NCBI GenBank assembly: GCA_022826865.1 | Contig: JAJDUC010000114.1 | Location: forward strand, 1-48,975 | Length of the DNA: 48,975 nucleotides | Direction: 5' to 3' | Origin: Anaerolineae bacterium | Lineage (GTDB): Bacteria > Chloroflexota > Anaerolineae > Aggregatilineales > Phototrophicaceae | Shown here: in pieces, positions 14,616 through 22,237 of the stretch | How the letters are laid out: every line of letters starts with the position of its first letter | Numbering within the stretch: the stretch's first letter is position 1 | Made by a program: the position numbers and the translations under genes | Notes under the pieces: generated by a model | What the model saw: the letters and a program-made list of their open reading frames with translations, nothing else | Told to the model about the DNA's origin: nothing | The model's database searches: none

Positions 14616-16517
14616 ATGATGAAGAGATTGCTTGTCATTACCGCAGTATTGCTGTTTGCGCTGAGCCTCGCGCCCGGCGCAATCGCTCAAGACGATGGCT
14701 ACACCATCGCCTTTGTGCCGGGGGTCAACCCGGATCCCTTTTACATCACCATGAGCGCCGGCGTTAATCAGGCGGCGACCGACCTCGGCCTGACGGTCAT
14801 CCAGCAGGATCCGGAGCGCTTTGACGTCACGGTCTCGGCGCCGATTATCGAAGCCTTGATCGCCCGCGGCGACATTGACGCCCTGGTCACAGCGCCGAAC
14901 GACAAGGAACAGTCGATACCGGTGCTGCAGGCCGCACACGATGCCGGCATCGTCGTGCTCACCGTCGATACCTTCATCGGCGATGGCAACTACGCCGATG
15001 GCGAAGTGACCTTCCCCATCACCTATATCGGTTCCGACAACACGCAGGGCGGTTACATCGCCTGCTCGGCCCTGGCCGACAAGCTTGGCGAGGGCGCCAA
15101 GATATACGTCACCAACACGCGCCCGGGCATCAGCACAACCGACCAGCGTGAAGAGGGCTGCCTGGCAGCGGCCGAGGCCAATGGCTTGGTTGTCGCCCGC
15201 GTCGATTACAACGAGAACAGCGCCGATACCGCGCAAGCGCAGACCGCCGCCGTGCTCCAGGCCAATCCTGACATCGTCGGCATGTTCGCCACCAATACCT
15301 TTGGCGCGCTCGGCGCCGGCACCGCGATCCAGAACGCCGGTCTGCAAGGCGCTGTCGAAGTCGCCCTGTTTGACGCCAGCGAAGAGAATATCGGCTTCCT
15401 CAAGGATGGCATCGTTTCGCTGGTCATCGCCCAGAAGCCGGCCGATATGGGCTATCTCGGCGTGGCGCTGGCCACGGCCGTTCTCGATGGCGTCGGCAGC
15501 ATCCCGGCGCGCATCGGCACAGGCTATGCCGTCATCACCAACGACAATGTGGACGACCCGGATGTGGCGCGCTTCATCTATACCAGCAATACCAGCGATC
15601 CCGCGCCCGCGCTTGACGAAAGCTACAACCTCGCTTTCGTGCCCGGCGTCAATCCCGATCCCTTCTACATCACCATGTCGCGCGGCGTTTACGGCGCGGC
15701 GGGCCGCTTCGGCCTCAACGTCATTCAACAGGACCCGGAACGCTTTGACGTCACCGTTTCCGCGCCGATCATCGAAGCGCTGATCGCCCGCGGCGATATC
15801 AGCTCCCTGGTGACCGCGCCCAACGACAAGGAACAGTCGATTCCGGTGCTGCAAGCCGCGCATGACGCCGGCATTCCCGTCTTGACGGTCGATACCTTCA
15901 TCGGCGATGGCAACTACGCTGACGGCGAAGTCACCTTCCCCTTGACCTATATCGGATCGGACAACGTCCAGGGCGGATACATCGCCTGCTCGTCGCTGGC
16001 GGACAAGCTGGGCGAAGGCGCGAAGATCTATGTCACCAATACGCGCCCGGGCATCAGCACAACCGACCAGCGCGAAGAAGGCTGCCTGGCGGCGGCTGAA
16101 GCAGGCGGCCTGGTGGTCGCCCGCGTCGACTACAACGAGAACAGCGCGGATATGGCGCAGCAGCAGACTGCGGCAGTCCTGCAAGCGAATCCGGATATTG
16201 TCGGCATGTTCGCCACCAACACCTTTGGCGCCCTGGGCGCCGGCGCGGCAATCCAGAACGCCGGCCTGCAAGGCGCGGTGGAAGTGGCGCTGTTCGACGC
16301 CAGCGAAGAGAATATCGGCTACTTGCGGGATGGCATCGTCTCCTTGGTGATCGCGCAGAAGCCGGCCGATATGGGTTATCTGGGCGTGGTCGCGCAGATC
16401 GCCAATTTGCGCGGCGTCACATCCATGCCGGCGCGCGTCGGCACGGGCTACGCGGTCATCACCATCGACAACGTAGACGACCCCAACGTCGCGCGTTTCA
16501 TCTACACAGCGGGCTAG
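14616..16517 (+). CDS. CUT2 sugar-binding protein made of two tandem fused binding domains
   Basis: This 633-residue exported protein has a signal peptide ending near AIAQ25 without a lipobox cysteine. Residues 29-330 form one complete RbsB-like (Peripla_BP_4) domain. Residues 337-633 repeat it after a short linker (SNTSDPAPALDES). The offset is exactly 308 residues (924 bases). By eye about 32 of 294 aligned residues differ, while the DNA differs at many silent sites. An ordinary CUT2 binding protein is about 320 residues, so this is double length. Differences cluster at the start and near the end of each domain; runs such as NDKEQSIPVLQAAHDAGI are unchanged. It has a strong AAGGAG site and heads the permease and ATPase genes. 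The likely substrate is a hexose or ketohexose, inferred from the neighbours. Confidence 0.92.
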   Translation: MMKRLLVITAVLLFALSLAPGAIAQDDGYTIAFVPGVNPDPFYITMSAGVNQAATDLGLTVIQQDPERFDVTVSAPIIEALIARGDIDALVTAPNDKEQSIPVLQAAHDAGIVVLTVDTFIGDGNYADGEVTFPITYIGSDNTQGGYIACSALADKLGEGAKIYVTNTRPGISTTDQREEGCLAAAEANGLVVARVDYNENSADTAQAQTAAVLQANPDIVGMFATNTFGALGAGTAIQNAGLQGAVEVALFDASEENIGFLKDGIVSLVIAQKPADMGYLGVALATAVLDGVGSIPARIGTGYAVITNDNVDDPDVARFIYTSNTSDPAPALDESYNLAFVPGVNPDPFYITMSRGVYGAAGRFGLNVIQQDPERFDVTVSAPIIEALIARGDISSLVTAPNDKEQSIPVLQAAHDAGIPVLTVDTFIGDGNYADGEVTFPLTYIGSDNVQGGYIACSSLADKLGEGAKIYVTNTRPGISTTDQREEGCLAAAEAGGLVVARVDYNENSADMAQQQTAAVLQANPDIVGMFATNTFGALGAGAAIQNAGLQGAVEVALFDASEENIGYLRDGIVSLVIAQKPADMGYLGVVAQIANLRGVTSMPARVGTGYAVITIDNVDDPNVARFIYTAG

Positions 16518-16560
16518 CCGCCCACATCGCCGACCGCGAGTGTCTACGCGGCGCGTCCCT

Positions 16561-16669
16561 CCTCATTTCTATGAGGAGCTTCCCCAAAATGAGGGATGGG
16601 GGCGCGTCCGTTACACTCGGTTTGGGGGCGCAAGAAGTCCCTCCCTCTCGGGGAGGGACTTAGGGTGGG
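16561..16669. repeat. Second intergenic repeat family, copy 1 (hairpin plus CCCCAAAATGAGGGA)
   Basis: A small hairpin CCTCAT/ATGAGG (16561-16576) is followed by TCCCCAAAATGAGGGA. After that comes a perfect 9-bp stem GTCCCTCCC/GGGAGGGAC (16637-16645, 16651-16659) and TTAGGGTGGGGGTG. The CCCCAAAATGAGGGA core recurs at 35033-35242. The stretch fills the gap between binding protein and permease, where it could attenuate transcript or protect the upstream mRNA. Confidence 0.55.
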
Positions 16670-16689
16670 GGTGACAATCAGGTTTCGTA

Positions 16690-17811
16690 ATGGCAGAAAA
16701 TAATCCACAGGCGCGGACACAAAGTCTTTCCTTCATCAATCCCCGTACCATCGAGGTATTGACCAAGAGTTGGTCCTATTTGTTTTTGCTGGGTTTGGTG
16801 ATCTATTTTTCAGTCACCGGCACCGGCTTTTTCTCCGTCCGCAACTTCGCCTCGATCCTCACCACCAGCACCTTGATCATGCTGATGTCAATCGGACAGA
16901 CTTATGTCGTCATCACCGCCGGCATCGACCTGTCCATCGGTTGGACGGTTGGCTTGTCCTCGGTGACCACCGCTCGCGTCATGCGGGATCTGGCGGATAG
17001 CGGCAACGATATCGCCTATGCCATGCTGATAGGCGTCTTTGCCGGCCTGCTGGTCGCGCTGATTCCCGGCCTGGTCAATGGCGTGCTGGTCGCCCGCATC
17101 AAAGTGCCGCCCTTTATCGCCACGTTAGGCATGTTCGGCATCGTGCGCGGCGCCGCTTTCCTCCTTACCGATGGCCAGCAGGTCGTGCGCGGCTTGTCGG
17201 CGGAATTGCGCGAAGCGCTGCGCTCTATCGGCAATGGCAGCCTGCTCTATTACATCCCGGATGATGGCTTCCACTGGTTCGCCCTGCCGCCGGATCTGGA
17301 GCCGCAGCAATTGCGGTTGGTCTCTCAGCTATTGCCTTATCCCGTCATCATTACCGCATTGGTCGTGGTCATTTTCGCCTTCATCCTGGCCCGCACCAAA
17401 TTCGGGCGGCATACCTACGTCATCGGCGGCAGCGAAGAAGCCGCGCTGCGCTCCGGCATTAACGTGGGGCGTCACCTCATCATCATCTACGTCATCTGCG
17501 GCTTCACCGCCGGCATCGCCGGCGTCTTGCATCTCTTCCGCTTCACAGCCGGCGCCCCGCAGGCGGGCGAGGCGGCGCTGCTTTCGTCCGTAGCCGCGGT
17601 CGTCATCGGCGGCACCAACCTGTTTGGCGGCGAGGGCGATATCATGGGCGCGGTGGTCGGCTCTCTCATCATCGCCGTGCTGCAGACCGGGCTCGTCATT
17701 CTCAACATCGATTCCATCTGGCAATTCATCGTGGTCGGCGTGGTTATTATCATCGCGGTTCTGGTCAACCAACTGCAAGCGGCGCTGGAAAGGCTGCAAG
17801 CCAATGTCTGA
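16690..17811 (+). CDS. CUT2 sugar ABC transporter permease (RbsC/FrcC type)
   Basis: This 373-residue membrane protein has eight or more hydrophobic segments. CUT2 permease landmarks are present: ITAGIDLSIGWTVGLSS near residues 75-92, PPFIATLGMFGIVRGAAFLL near 138-157, and the late segment VIGGTNLFGGEGDIMGAVVGS near 306-326. A hydrophilic insertion at about 160-210 carries YYIPDDGFHWF and makes the protein longer than the roughly 320 residues usual for RbsC. Its stop overlaps the ATPase start by eight bases. It forms the channel for the sugar delivered by the double-domain binding protein. Confidence 0.92.
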   Translation: MAENNPQARTQSLSFINPRTIEVLTKSWSYLFLLGLVIYFSVTGTGFFSVRNFASILTTSTLIMLMSIGQTYVVITAGIDLSIGWTVGLSSVTTARVMRDLADSGNDIAYAMLIGVFAGLLVALIPGLVNGVLVARIKVPPFIATLGMFGIVRGAAFLLTDGQQVVRGLSAELREALRSIGNGSLLYYIPDDGFHWFALPPDLEPQQLRLVSQLLPYPVIITALVVVIFAFILARTKFGRHTYVIGGSEEAALRSGINVGRHLIIIYVICGFTAGIAGVLHLFRFTAGAPQAGEAALLSSVAAVVIGGTNLFGGEGDIMGAVVGSLIIAVLQTGLVILNIDSIWQFIVVGVVIIIAVLVNQLQAALERLQANV

Positions 17812-18574
17812 TCCAATACTCGCCGCCACCGGCGTCAGCAAGTATTTCGGCGGTTTGACCGCGGTCGACAATGTCGATTTCGCCGTGCATCCGGGCGAAG
17901 TTGTCGCCCTGCTCGGCGATAACGGCGCTGGCAAATCCACACTGATCAAGTGCATCTCCGGCGTGTACCGGCCGGAACAGGGCCGTGTGGAATTCAACGG
18001 CGAAGACATCACCCACCACGCGCCGGCCGATATTCGCAGCCGCGGCATCGAAACCATCTACCAGGACCTGGCTCTGGCCGAGAACCTCGATGTCGGCGCG
18101 AACGTCTTCCTGGGCAAGGAAGTCACGCGCCGCCTCTTCGGAATCATCCCGGTCACCGATGACATCACCATGCGCGAGGAAGCCTCCGGCGCGCTTGACG
18201 AGCTGGACATACACATCCCTTCTCTCAAGCAGAAACTGGTCAACCTTTCCGGCGGGCAGCGGCAGGCGGTCGCCATCGCCCGCGCCATGTACTGGAAAGC
18301 CCAACTCGTGATCATGGATGAGCCGACGGCCGCGCTGGGCGTGCCGGAACAGCGCAAGGTGCTGGCGCTGATTCGCAGCCTGCGCGAAGGCAATATCCCA
18401 GTCATTCTGATCAGCCACACGATGCATGATGTGATGGCCGTGGCCGACCGCATGGTGATCATGCGCCGCGGCGCCATCGTCGCCAATATCCCGCGCGCCG
18501 AAGCCAGCGAAGAACTTATCGTGCGTCACATCGTCGGCAGCGCTGAAAATGGCGAAAGCGCCGTGATGATCTAG
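17804..18574 (+). CDS. CUT2 sugar ABC transporter ATP-binding protein (single domain, FrcA-like)
   Basis: This 256-residue ATPase has Walker A GDNGAGKST near residue 38, signature LSGGQ near 148, Walker B LVIMDEPTAALG near 166-177 and switch His in LISHTMHD near 205. It has one ATPase domain, like fructose-type FrcA, and not the double domain of RbsA/XylG, so a homodimer would serve one permease pair. TAALG replaces the common TSALD. The start at ATG 17804 lies within the permease stop region. This is the only importer ATPase in the window. The 150 bases after it hold only a weak REP-like remnant (GGGGCGTCTAGCGTCGCC near 18655). Confidence 0.92.
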   Translation: MSDPILAATGVSKYFGGLTAVDNVDFAVHPGEVVALLGDNGAGKSTLIKCISGVYRPEQGRVEFNGEDITHHAPADIRSRGIETIYQDLALAENLDVGANVFLGKEVTRRLFGIIPVTDDITMREEASGALDELDIHIPSLKQKLVNLSGGQRQAVAIARAMYWKAQLVIMDEPTAALGVPEQRKVLALIRSLREGNIPVILISHTMHDVMAVADRMVIMRRGAIVANIPRAEASEELIVRHIVGSAENGESAVMI

Positions 18575-18724
18575 ATGCTGCTGACCTTGGATTCGGCGTT
18601 GCGGGCGATCGACCGGGTTGCGCTTTCGCAATCGCGGATGCGACCCGGGACAGGGGCGTCTAGCGTCGCCGTTGCTTGACCCGAGCTCATCCAAGCCAAT
18701 AGCGGGGAACCAGAAAGGACAGCC

Positions 18725-19693
18725 ATGCCCAAGTCGCTGACGCCCGGCCGCTATCGCGGTTTGAAGACCAGCAGCCTCGCTGAGGCCGATGTCTTCGGCA
18801 TCGTCGCCTTCGATCAACGCGGCAGCTACCGGCGCATGATGCCGCCGGATTCCTCTTATGCGCAACTGGCGCAAGTCAAAAACGAGATCATCGGCGTCCT
18901 TTCCCGCGATGCCAGCGCCATCCTGACCGACCCGACTTATGGGCTAAGCGCCTCGATGCAAATGAGCCCCAAGGCGGGCTTGCTGCTGGCTTTGGAAAAG
19001 AGCGGCTACAGCGGCGACTCCAGTTATCGGCGGACCGAACTCATTCCCGCCTGGACGCCGCAGAAAATCCGAAAAACCGGCGCCAGCGCGGTCAAATTGA
19101 TGGTCTACTACCATCCTGGCAGCGGCAAACTGGCGGAGGAATTGGAAGATTTCGTTCGCCGCGCCGTGGCCGATTGCCATGCCTGGGACCTGCCTGTCTT
19201 CCTCGAGCCCATGTCTTACAGCCTCGATCCGGCGGCGCCAAAAGAGAGCGAAGCCTTTGCCGCCATCCGCGCTGAGGTAGTGATCGAGACGGCGCGCCGT
19301 CTTTCCCGCAGCGGCGCCGATGTGCTCAAATTGGAGTTTCCGCTTGATATCCAGTTCAATCAGGACCGGGATGAATGGCGGCGGGCCTGCGCAGCCGTCA
19401 GCGAAGCCTCAGCTGTGCCTTGGGTGCTGCTGAGCGCCGGCGTCGACTTCGCGCAATTCAAGCCGCAGGCGCAAGTGGCCTGCGAATGCGGCGCGAGCGG
19501 CTTTCTGGCGGGCCGCGCCATCTGGAAAGAAGCGGCGGCGATGACCGCCGTCGAACGCGCCGCCTTCCTGGAGAGCACAGCAAGTGTCCGCCTCCGGCAA
19601 TTGCTGGAGATTGCCGCGGCCGCGGCGCGTCCCTGGAGCGATTTTTACGGCCCGCCGCCGCCTTCCGAAACCTGGTACGAGTCCTACGTATAA
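18725..19693 (+). CDS. lacD: Class I tagatose-1,6-bisphosphate aldolase family (LacD-like)
   Basis: This 322-residue cytoplasmic TIM-barrel aldolase has the Schiff-base lysine as K202 in ADVLKLEFP. A second conserved lysine is K124 in VKLMVYYHP. DPTYGLSA near residue 69 and LLSAGVDF near 240 also fit LacD/YihT relatives. LacD enzymes split several ketohexose 1,6-bisphosphates to dihydroxyacetone phosphate and glyceraldehyde 3-phosphate. A sulfofructose-phosphate (YihT-like) role is an alternative, but no sulfosugar gene is nearby. It has a good AAAGGA site six bases before ATG 18725 and stands 150 bases after the transporter. With the ROK and PFK proteins it completes a route from imported hexose to triose phosphates. 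Confidence 0.85.
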   Translation: MPKSLTPGRYRGLKTSSLAEADVFGIVAFDQRGSYRRMMPPDSSYAQLAQVKNEIIGVLSRDASAILTDPTYGLSASMQMSPKAGLLLALEKSGYSGDSSYRRTELIPAWTPQKIRKTGASAVKLMVYYHPGSGKLAEELEDFVRRAVADCHAWDLPVFLEPMSYSLDPAAPKESEAFAAIRAEVVIETARRLSRSGADVLKLEFPLDIQFNQDRDEWRRACAAVSEASAVPWVLLSAGVDFAQFKPQAQVACECGASGFLAGRAIWKEAAAMTAVERAAFLESTASVRLRQLLEIAAAAARPWSDFYGPPPPSETWYESYV

Positions 19694-19708
19694 GTTGCCG
19701 CTGCATAT

Positions 19709-20923
19709 TCAAGCCAAAATGCCCGCGGCCCGCAACTCCGCCAGCGCCGCTGGACTGTAACCCAACTCGGCCGCCACCTCATCGCTATGCTCGCCCAGGC
19801 GCGGGGGATGCCGGCGATAGACCAGCGGACTATCCGAGAGGTGCACGGGCGTCGCCAGCGACTTGACGATGCCCAGCGCCGGATGCTCCAACTCGATGAT
19901 CATGCCGCGCTCAATGACATGGGGATCGCCCAGCGCTTCGGCCACGCTGTTGATGCGCCCGCATGGCACACCAGCCGCCCGCAATTCATCCAGCCACTGG
20001 TCACAAGGCCGGGCGCGAATTATTTTTCGCAATATCGGCAGCAGCGCCGCATAATTCGCGATGCGTTCGGCGTTGGTGATGAAGCGCGGATCGGCCGCCA
20101 ATTCATCCCGCGCGACATGCCGGCAGAAGGCGCGCCAGACATTGTCCGAAGCGACGCCCAGGATGAACCAGTCGCCGTCGCTGGCTTGTACCGCCTCGTA
20201 GGGCACAACCTGCGGATGCCGGTTGCCCCGCCGCGGCGGATCGACGCCTTCAGCGAAATATTCGCCGGCGAGGTTGGCAAGCCAGGTCATCTGCCCCTCT
20301 TGCAAAGACATGTCGATGAATTGACCAACGCCGCTTCTCTCCCGACTGCGCAGCGCCGCCAGGATGCCGATCACCGTGAACAGACCACAGGTCATATCGG
20401 CGATCGGCGTGGGAAAGCGCATGGGCGTCCCGTCCACTTCACCGGTCAGCGCGAAGGTGCCCGATTCCGCCTGCGACACCAGATCGTAACCGGGTTGCCC
20501 GGCGCGCGGACCCGTCCGACCGTATCCGCTGATTGACACATAAACGAGGCCGGGATTCATCGCGCGCAGGGTCTCATAATCTATGCCGTAACGCTGGAGC
20601 GAGGCGCTGGTCATCAAATTGCTCAGAAAGACATCGGCGTCTTTCACCAGCTTGTGCAGGAACTCGCGCCCGGCTCCCGCGCCGATATCGAGGGCGATGC
20701 CCCGTTTGTTGCGGTTGATCGCCAGGTAATAGCAGCCCTGATCGCCTATGTAGGGCGGCGCCCACTGCCGCGAATTATCGCCGACGCCGGGCCGCTCAAT
20801 CTTGATGACATCAGCGCCCAAATCGCCCAGGACCATCGTGCAGTAGGGTCCGGCCAGGGCCTGCGTCTGATCGACTACGCGGATGCCTTCCAGCGGCGCG
20901 TTCTGGCTCATTTGTTCAAACAT
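19709..20923 (-). CDS. Class III CoA transferase (CaiB/BaiF/formyl-CoA transferase family)
   Basis: This protein of about 404 residues has the family N-terminus PLEGIRVVDQTQALAGPY and LGADVIKIERP. The candidate catalytic aspartate is D176 in TPIADMTCG, matching Asp169 of formyl-CoA transferase. A small C-terminal lobe ends with PPRLGEHSDEV. It moves CoA between two organic acids; the acids cannot be read from sequence. The start is uncertain. ATG 20923 is used here; ATG 20911 gives MSQNAPLEGIRV, and the frame stays open to TTG 20965, but none has a clear ribosome site. It converges on the aldolase gene with a 15-base gap. Palindromic operator-like sites lie upstream. Confidence 0.85.
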   Translation of the reverse strand: MFEQMSQNAPLEGIRVVDQTQALAGPYCTMVLGDLGADVIKIERPGVGDNSRQWAPPYIGDQGCYYLAINRNKRGIALDIGAGAGREFLHKLVKDADVFLSNLMTSASLQRYGIDYETLRAMNPGLVYVSISGYGRTGPRAGQPGYDLVSQAESGTFALTGEVDGTPMRFPTPIADMTCGLFTVIGILAALRSRERSGVGQFIDMSLQEGQMTWLANLAGEYFAEGVDPPRRGNRHPQVVPYEAVQASDGDWFILGVASDNVWRAFCRHVARDELAADPRFITNAERIANYAALLPILRKIIRARPCDQWLDELRAAGVPCGRINSVAEALGDPHVIERGMIIELEHPALGIVKSLATPVHLSDSPLVYRRHPPRLGEHSDEVAAELGYSPAALAELRAAGILA

Positions 20924-20963
20924 ATCTTGCGGCTTCGCTATAAGATTGGGGTGCAGACCTTTC

Positions 20964-21004
20964 AATGTTCAGAACATTTTCATTTCACATGAAGTGTATA
21001 ATAT
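20964..21004. promoter_or_regulatory. Two adjacent operator-like palindromes upstream of the CoA transferase and small-gene cassette
   Basis: AATGTTC-A-GAACATT (20964-20978) is a perfect 7-1-7 inverted repeat. Directly beside it, CATTTCA-CA-TGAAGTG (about 20981-20996) is a 7-2-7 repeat with one mismatch, followed by TATAAT. The block lies between the divergent CoA transferase and small-protein genes, so a dimeric repressor could control either. A 16-residue ATG frame with AGGA upstream lies at 21028-21078 but may be chance. Confidence 0.4.
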
Positions 21005-21051
21005 AATCGGCACTAATAACAGGAATTATGAACCACAGTGATTATCGCCGC

Positions 21052-21095
21052 TTGACAATCTATAATAAATTGCTTTAGTCTTCTACTAGACTAAA
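21052..21095 (+). promoter_or_regulatory. Candidate promoter with perfect 8-bp inverted repeat before the small-protein cassette
   Basis: TTGACA (21052-21057) is followed at 16 bases by TTTAGT (21074-21079). The -10 overlaps TTTAGTCT-N6-AGACTAAA (21074-21081 and 21088-21095). A strong ribosome site (AAAGGAG) follows at 21104-21110, before a 16-codon TTG frame (21116-21166). That frame's last codons supply the AAGGAG for the ATG at 21171. The repeat may be an operator or an RNA hairpin. Confidence 0.45.
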
Positions 21096-21170
21096 CTCAG
21101 AAGAAAGGAGAGCGTTTGAAGAGTGATCTTGCTGTACTTTTATCCATCGTTCAACGTAAGGAGTAGAATC

Positions 21171-21589
21171 ATGAAACGCCTTCTCTTGTTGGTTGCGGCG
21201 TTGCTTGCGCTTCCGATTTCTGTCAGCGCCGGCAACGCAACTACGGAGTATTGCTCTGTGCACGGTACGGCGGGCTATGCCAAGAGAAGTTTCATACCGA
21301 AACTTCTCTTGGCATAGCGGGCTATGCCAAGATCAGCTTCACGGTCAGACATTGGACAGACAACCGTATCATTGAAGGCAATCCTCAACTCGAGCACCAT
21401 AATCTGTATAACCTCGGTTGGATGACAGCGACAGTCTCCTACGGGGAGTTGTCCACCATACGCACAGGCGGAATGAAAAAATCCAGAGTGTACGTCACAG
21501 TCAAACGAGGTTTAGCTCAACGCACCGCAGTCTGTACAGTGTGGAGTATAGGTTGGCCTTGGCTGTACAAGAGCGAGCACGGAGTGTAG
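21171..21589 (+). pseudogene. Small secreted protein gene broken by a 47-bp hairpin-forming insertion
   Basis: The frame starts at ATG 21171 with AAGGAG upstream and encodes a signal peptide (MKRLLLLVAALLALPISVSAG), then NATTEYCSVHGTAGYAK. It then runs into a stop at 21315. The 16-base word GCGGGCTATGCCAAGA occurs at 21270 and again at 21317, 47 bases apart. Removing one 47-base unit joins AGYAK directly to ISFTVRHWTDN and restores one frame to the stop at 21589, a secreted protein of about 123 residues. Read as it stands, the 5' part encodes 48 residues. The mature protein has no family I recognise. A programmed or phase-variable event, a leader peptide plus attenuator, or an assembly error are alternatives. 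Confidence 0.6.
21274..21318. repeat. Perfect 20-bp stem, 5-base loop inverted repeat inside the small secreted-protein gene
   Basis: GCTATGCCAAGAGAAGTTTC (21274-21293), loop ATACC, then its exact reverse complement (21299-21318). A third partial copy of the arm (GCTATGCCAAGA, 21321-21332) follows. A perfect hairpin built partly from flanking coding sequence suggests template switching rather than insertion of a mobile element. Confidence 0.85.
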
Positions 21590-21591
21590 CG

Positions 21592-21834
21592 ATGGCGATC
21601 ATTTTCATTGCGGGTTTTGCATCGGGGTTCTTGCTCGACAATATGGGAACGCTGCTTTTCGCTGTGTCACATCGCTTCTGGTATCTTCGCGACGTCTACC
21701 GTCCCGCGAGCGAACTCGCAGGCAATGTTAACAAACTCGCAAATCATGTTGAGTTTACGTTAAATGGCCTGCTCATGCCCATGATCGCGTTTACGCTGCT
21801 CCTGACGCTTTGGCGGCGGACCAAGCGGCGCTGA
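21592..21834 (+). CDS. Small membrane protein, paralogue 1
   Basis: This 80-residue protein has an N-terminal hydrophobic segment (AIIFIAGFASGFLLDNMGTLLFA). A polar middle rich in charged residues follows, then a second segment (LLMPMIAFTLLLTLW) and the positive tail WRRTKRR. The gene at 21932 shares the AIIF-x2-G start and the LxRRTKRR end, so the two are diverged duplicates. The start at ATG 21592 has GGAG about ten bases upstream; the frame is open further up. No known family. Probably a two-helix membrane protein in the same transcript as the secreted-protein gene, which ends two bases before it. Confidence 0.55.
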   Translation: MAIIFIAGFASGFLLDNMGTLLFAVSHRFWYLRDVYRPASELAGNVNKLANHVEFTLNGLLMPMIAFTLLLTLWRRTKRR

Positions 21835-21857
21835 CCCCCAATCGAAAGCACAGAGTT

Positions 21858-21898
21858 GAGACTTGTTCATGCCGGAATTACCAAGCTGGACAAGTCTC
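21858..21898 (+). terminator. Hairpin after small membrane protein 1
   Basis: The perfect 9-bp stem GAGACTTGT/ACAAGTCTC (21858-21866, 21890-21898) has a 23-base loop and no U tract. The same GACTTGTTC arms recur after the second paralogue, so the 3' hairpin was duplicated with the gene. It may stabilise the mRNA or act as a protein site rather than terminate. Confidence 0.45.
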
Positions 21899-21931
21899 GC
21901 TTACCTGCCCAACTCGGCGCAGAAGGAGAGC

Positions 21932-22210
21932 ATGATGTTAAAGCTGAACGCGACTTGGGGCAAACTAAAGCAGTCCACGCGGCAACTCAATAAAGGCGAG
22001 CGCGAACTGGTTATAATGAAAGCGATCATTTTCGTCTCCGGTCTCGCATTGGGCATCTACTTCAGGGATGCGTTCTTTACGCTGTTCCCTGGATGGGATC
22101 GTCCCCTTGACGAGGTCCTCATCAGCTTTATTGGGGTAAGTTTAACGCTGCTGCCAATACTCTCCGTACTGTTGCTTGTGAATCTCTTGCGACGAACGAA
22201 GCGGCGCTGA
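21932..22210 (+). CDS. Small membrane protein, paralogue 2
   Basis: This 92-residue protein has a polar N-terminus (KLNATWGKLKQSTRQLNKGEREL). A hydrophobic segment (AIIFVSGLALGIYF) follows, then a short loop with FPGWDRPLDEV, a long second segment (LISFIGVSLTLLPILSVLLLVNLL) and RRTKRR at the end. It is related to the protein at 21592 but has a longer N-terminus. AAGGAG lies five bases before ATG 21932; a second ATG is adjacent. No family is recognised. The gene order and the shared 3' hairpins point to tandem duplication within a small accessory cassette. Confidence 0.6.
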   Translation: MMLKLNATWGKLKQSTRQLNKGERELVIMKAIIFVSGLALGIYFRDAFFTLFPGWDRPLDEVLISFIGVSLTLLPILSVLLLVNLLRRTKRR

Positions 22211-22237
22211 ATCGCAGTCGAGAGAGCCAGCGCGTGG

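Noticed and set aside
14556..16271. 571-codon open frame on the minus strand across the binding-protein gene
   Set aside because: It is a shadow of the duplicated plus-strand gene in GC-rich DNA; the predicted peptide has no signal, domain or ribosome site and repeats because the true gene repeats.
16561..16669. A riboswitch upstream of the CUT2 permease
   Set aside because: The stem-loops match a dispersed repeat with a second copy at 35 kb; no known aptamer core is recognisable.
18640..18680. REP-like GGGGCGTCTAGCGTCGCC after the ABC ATPase
   Set aside because: The stem is short and the GTAG foot is missing; at most a decayed copy, so not counted as a REP.
21028..21078. 16-residue ATG frame with AGGA upstream
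   Set aside because: Too short to separate from chance in an AT-rich stretch; mentioned with the regulatory region only.
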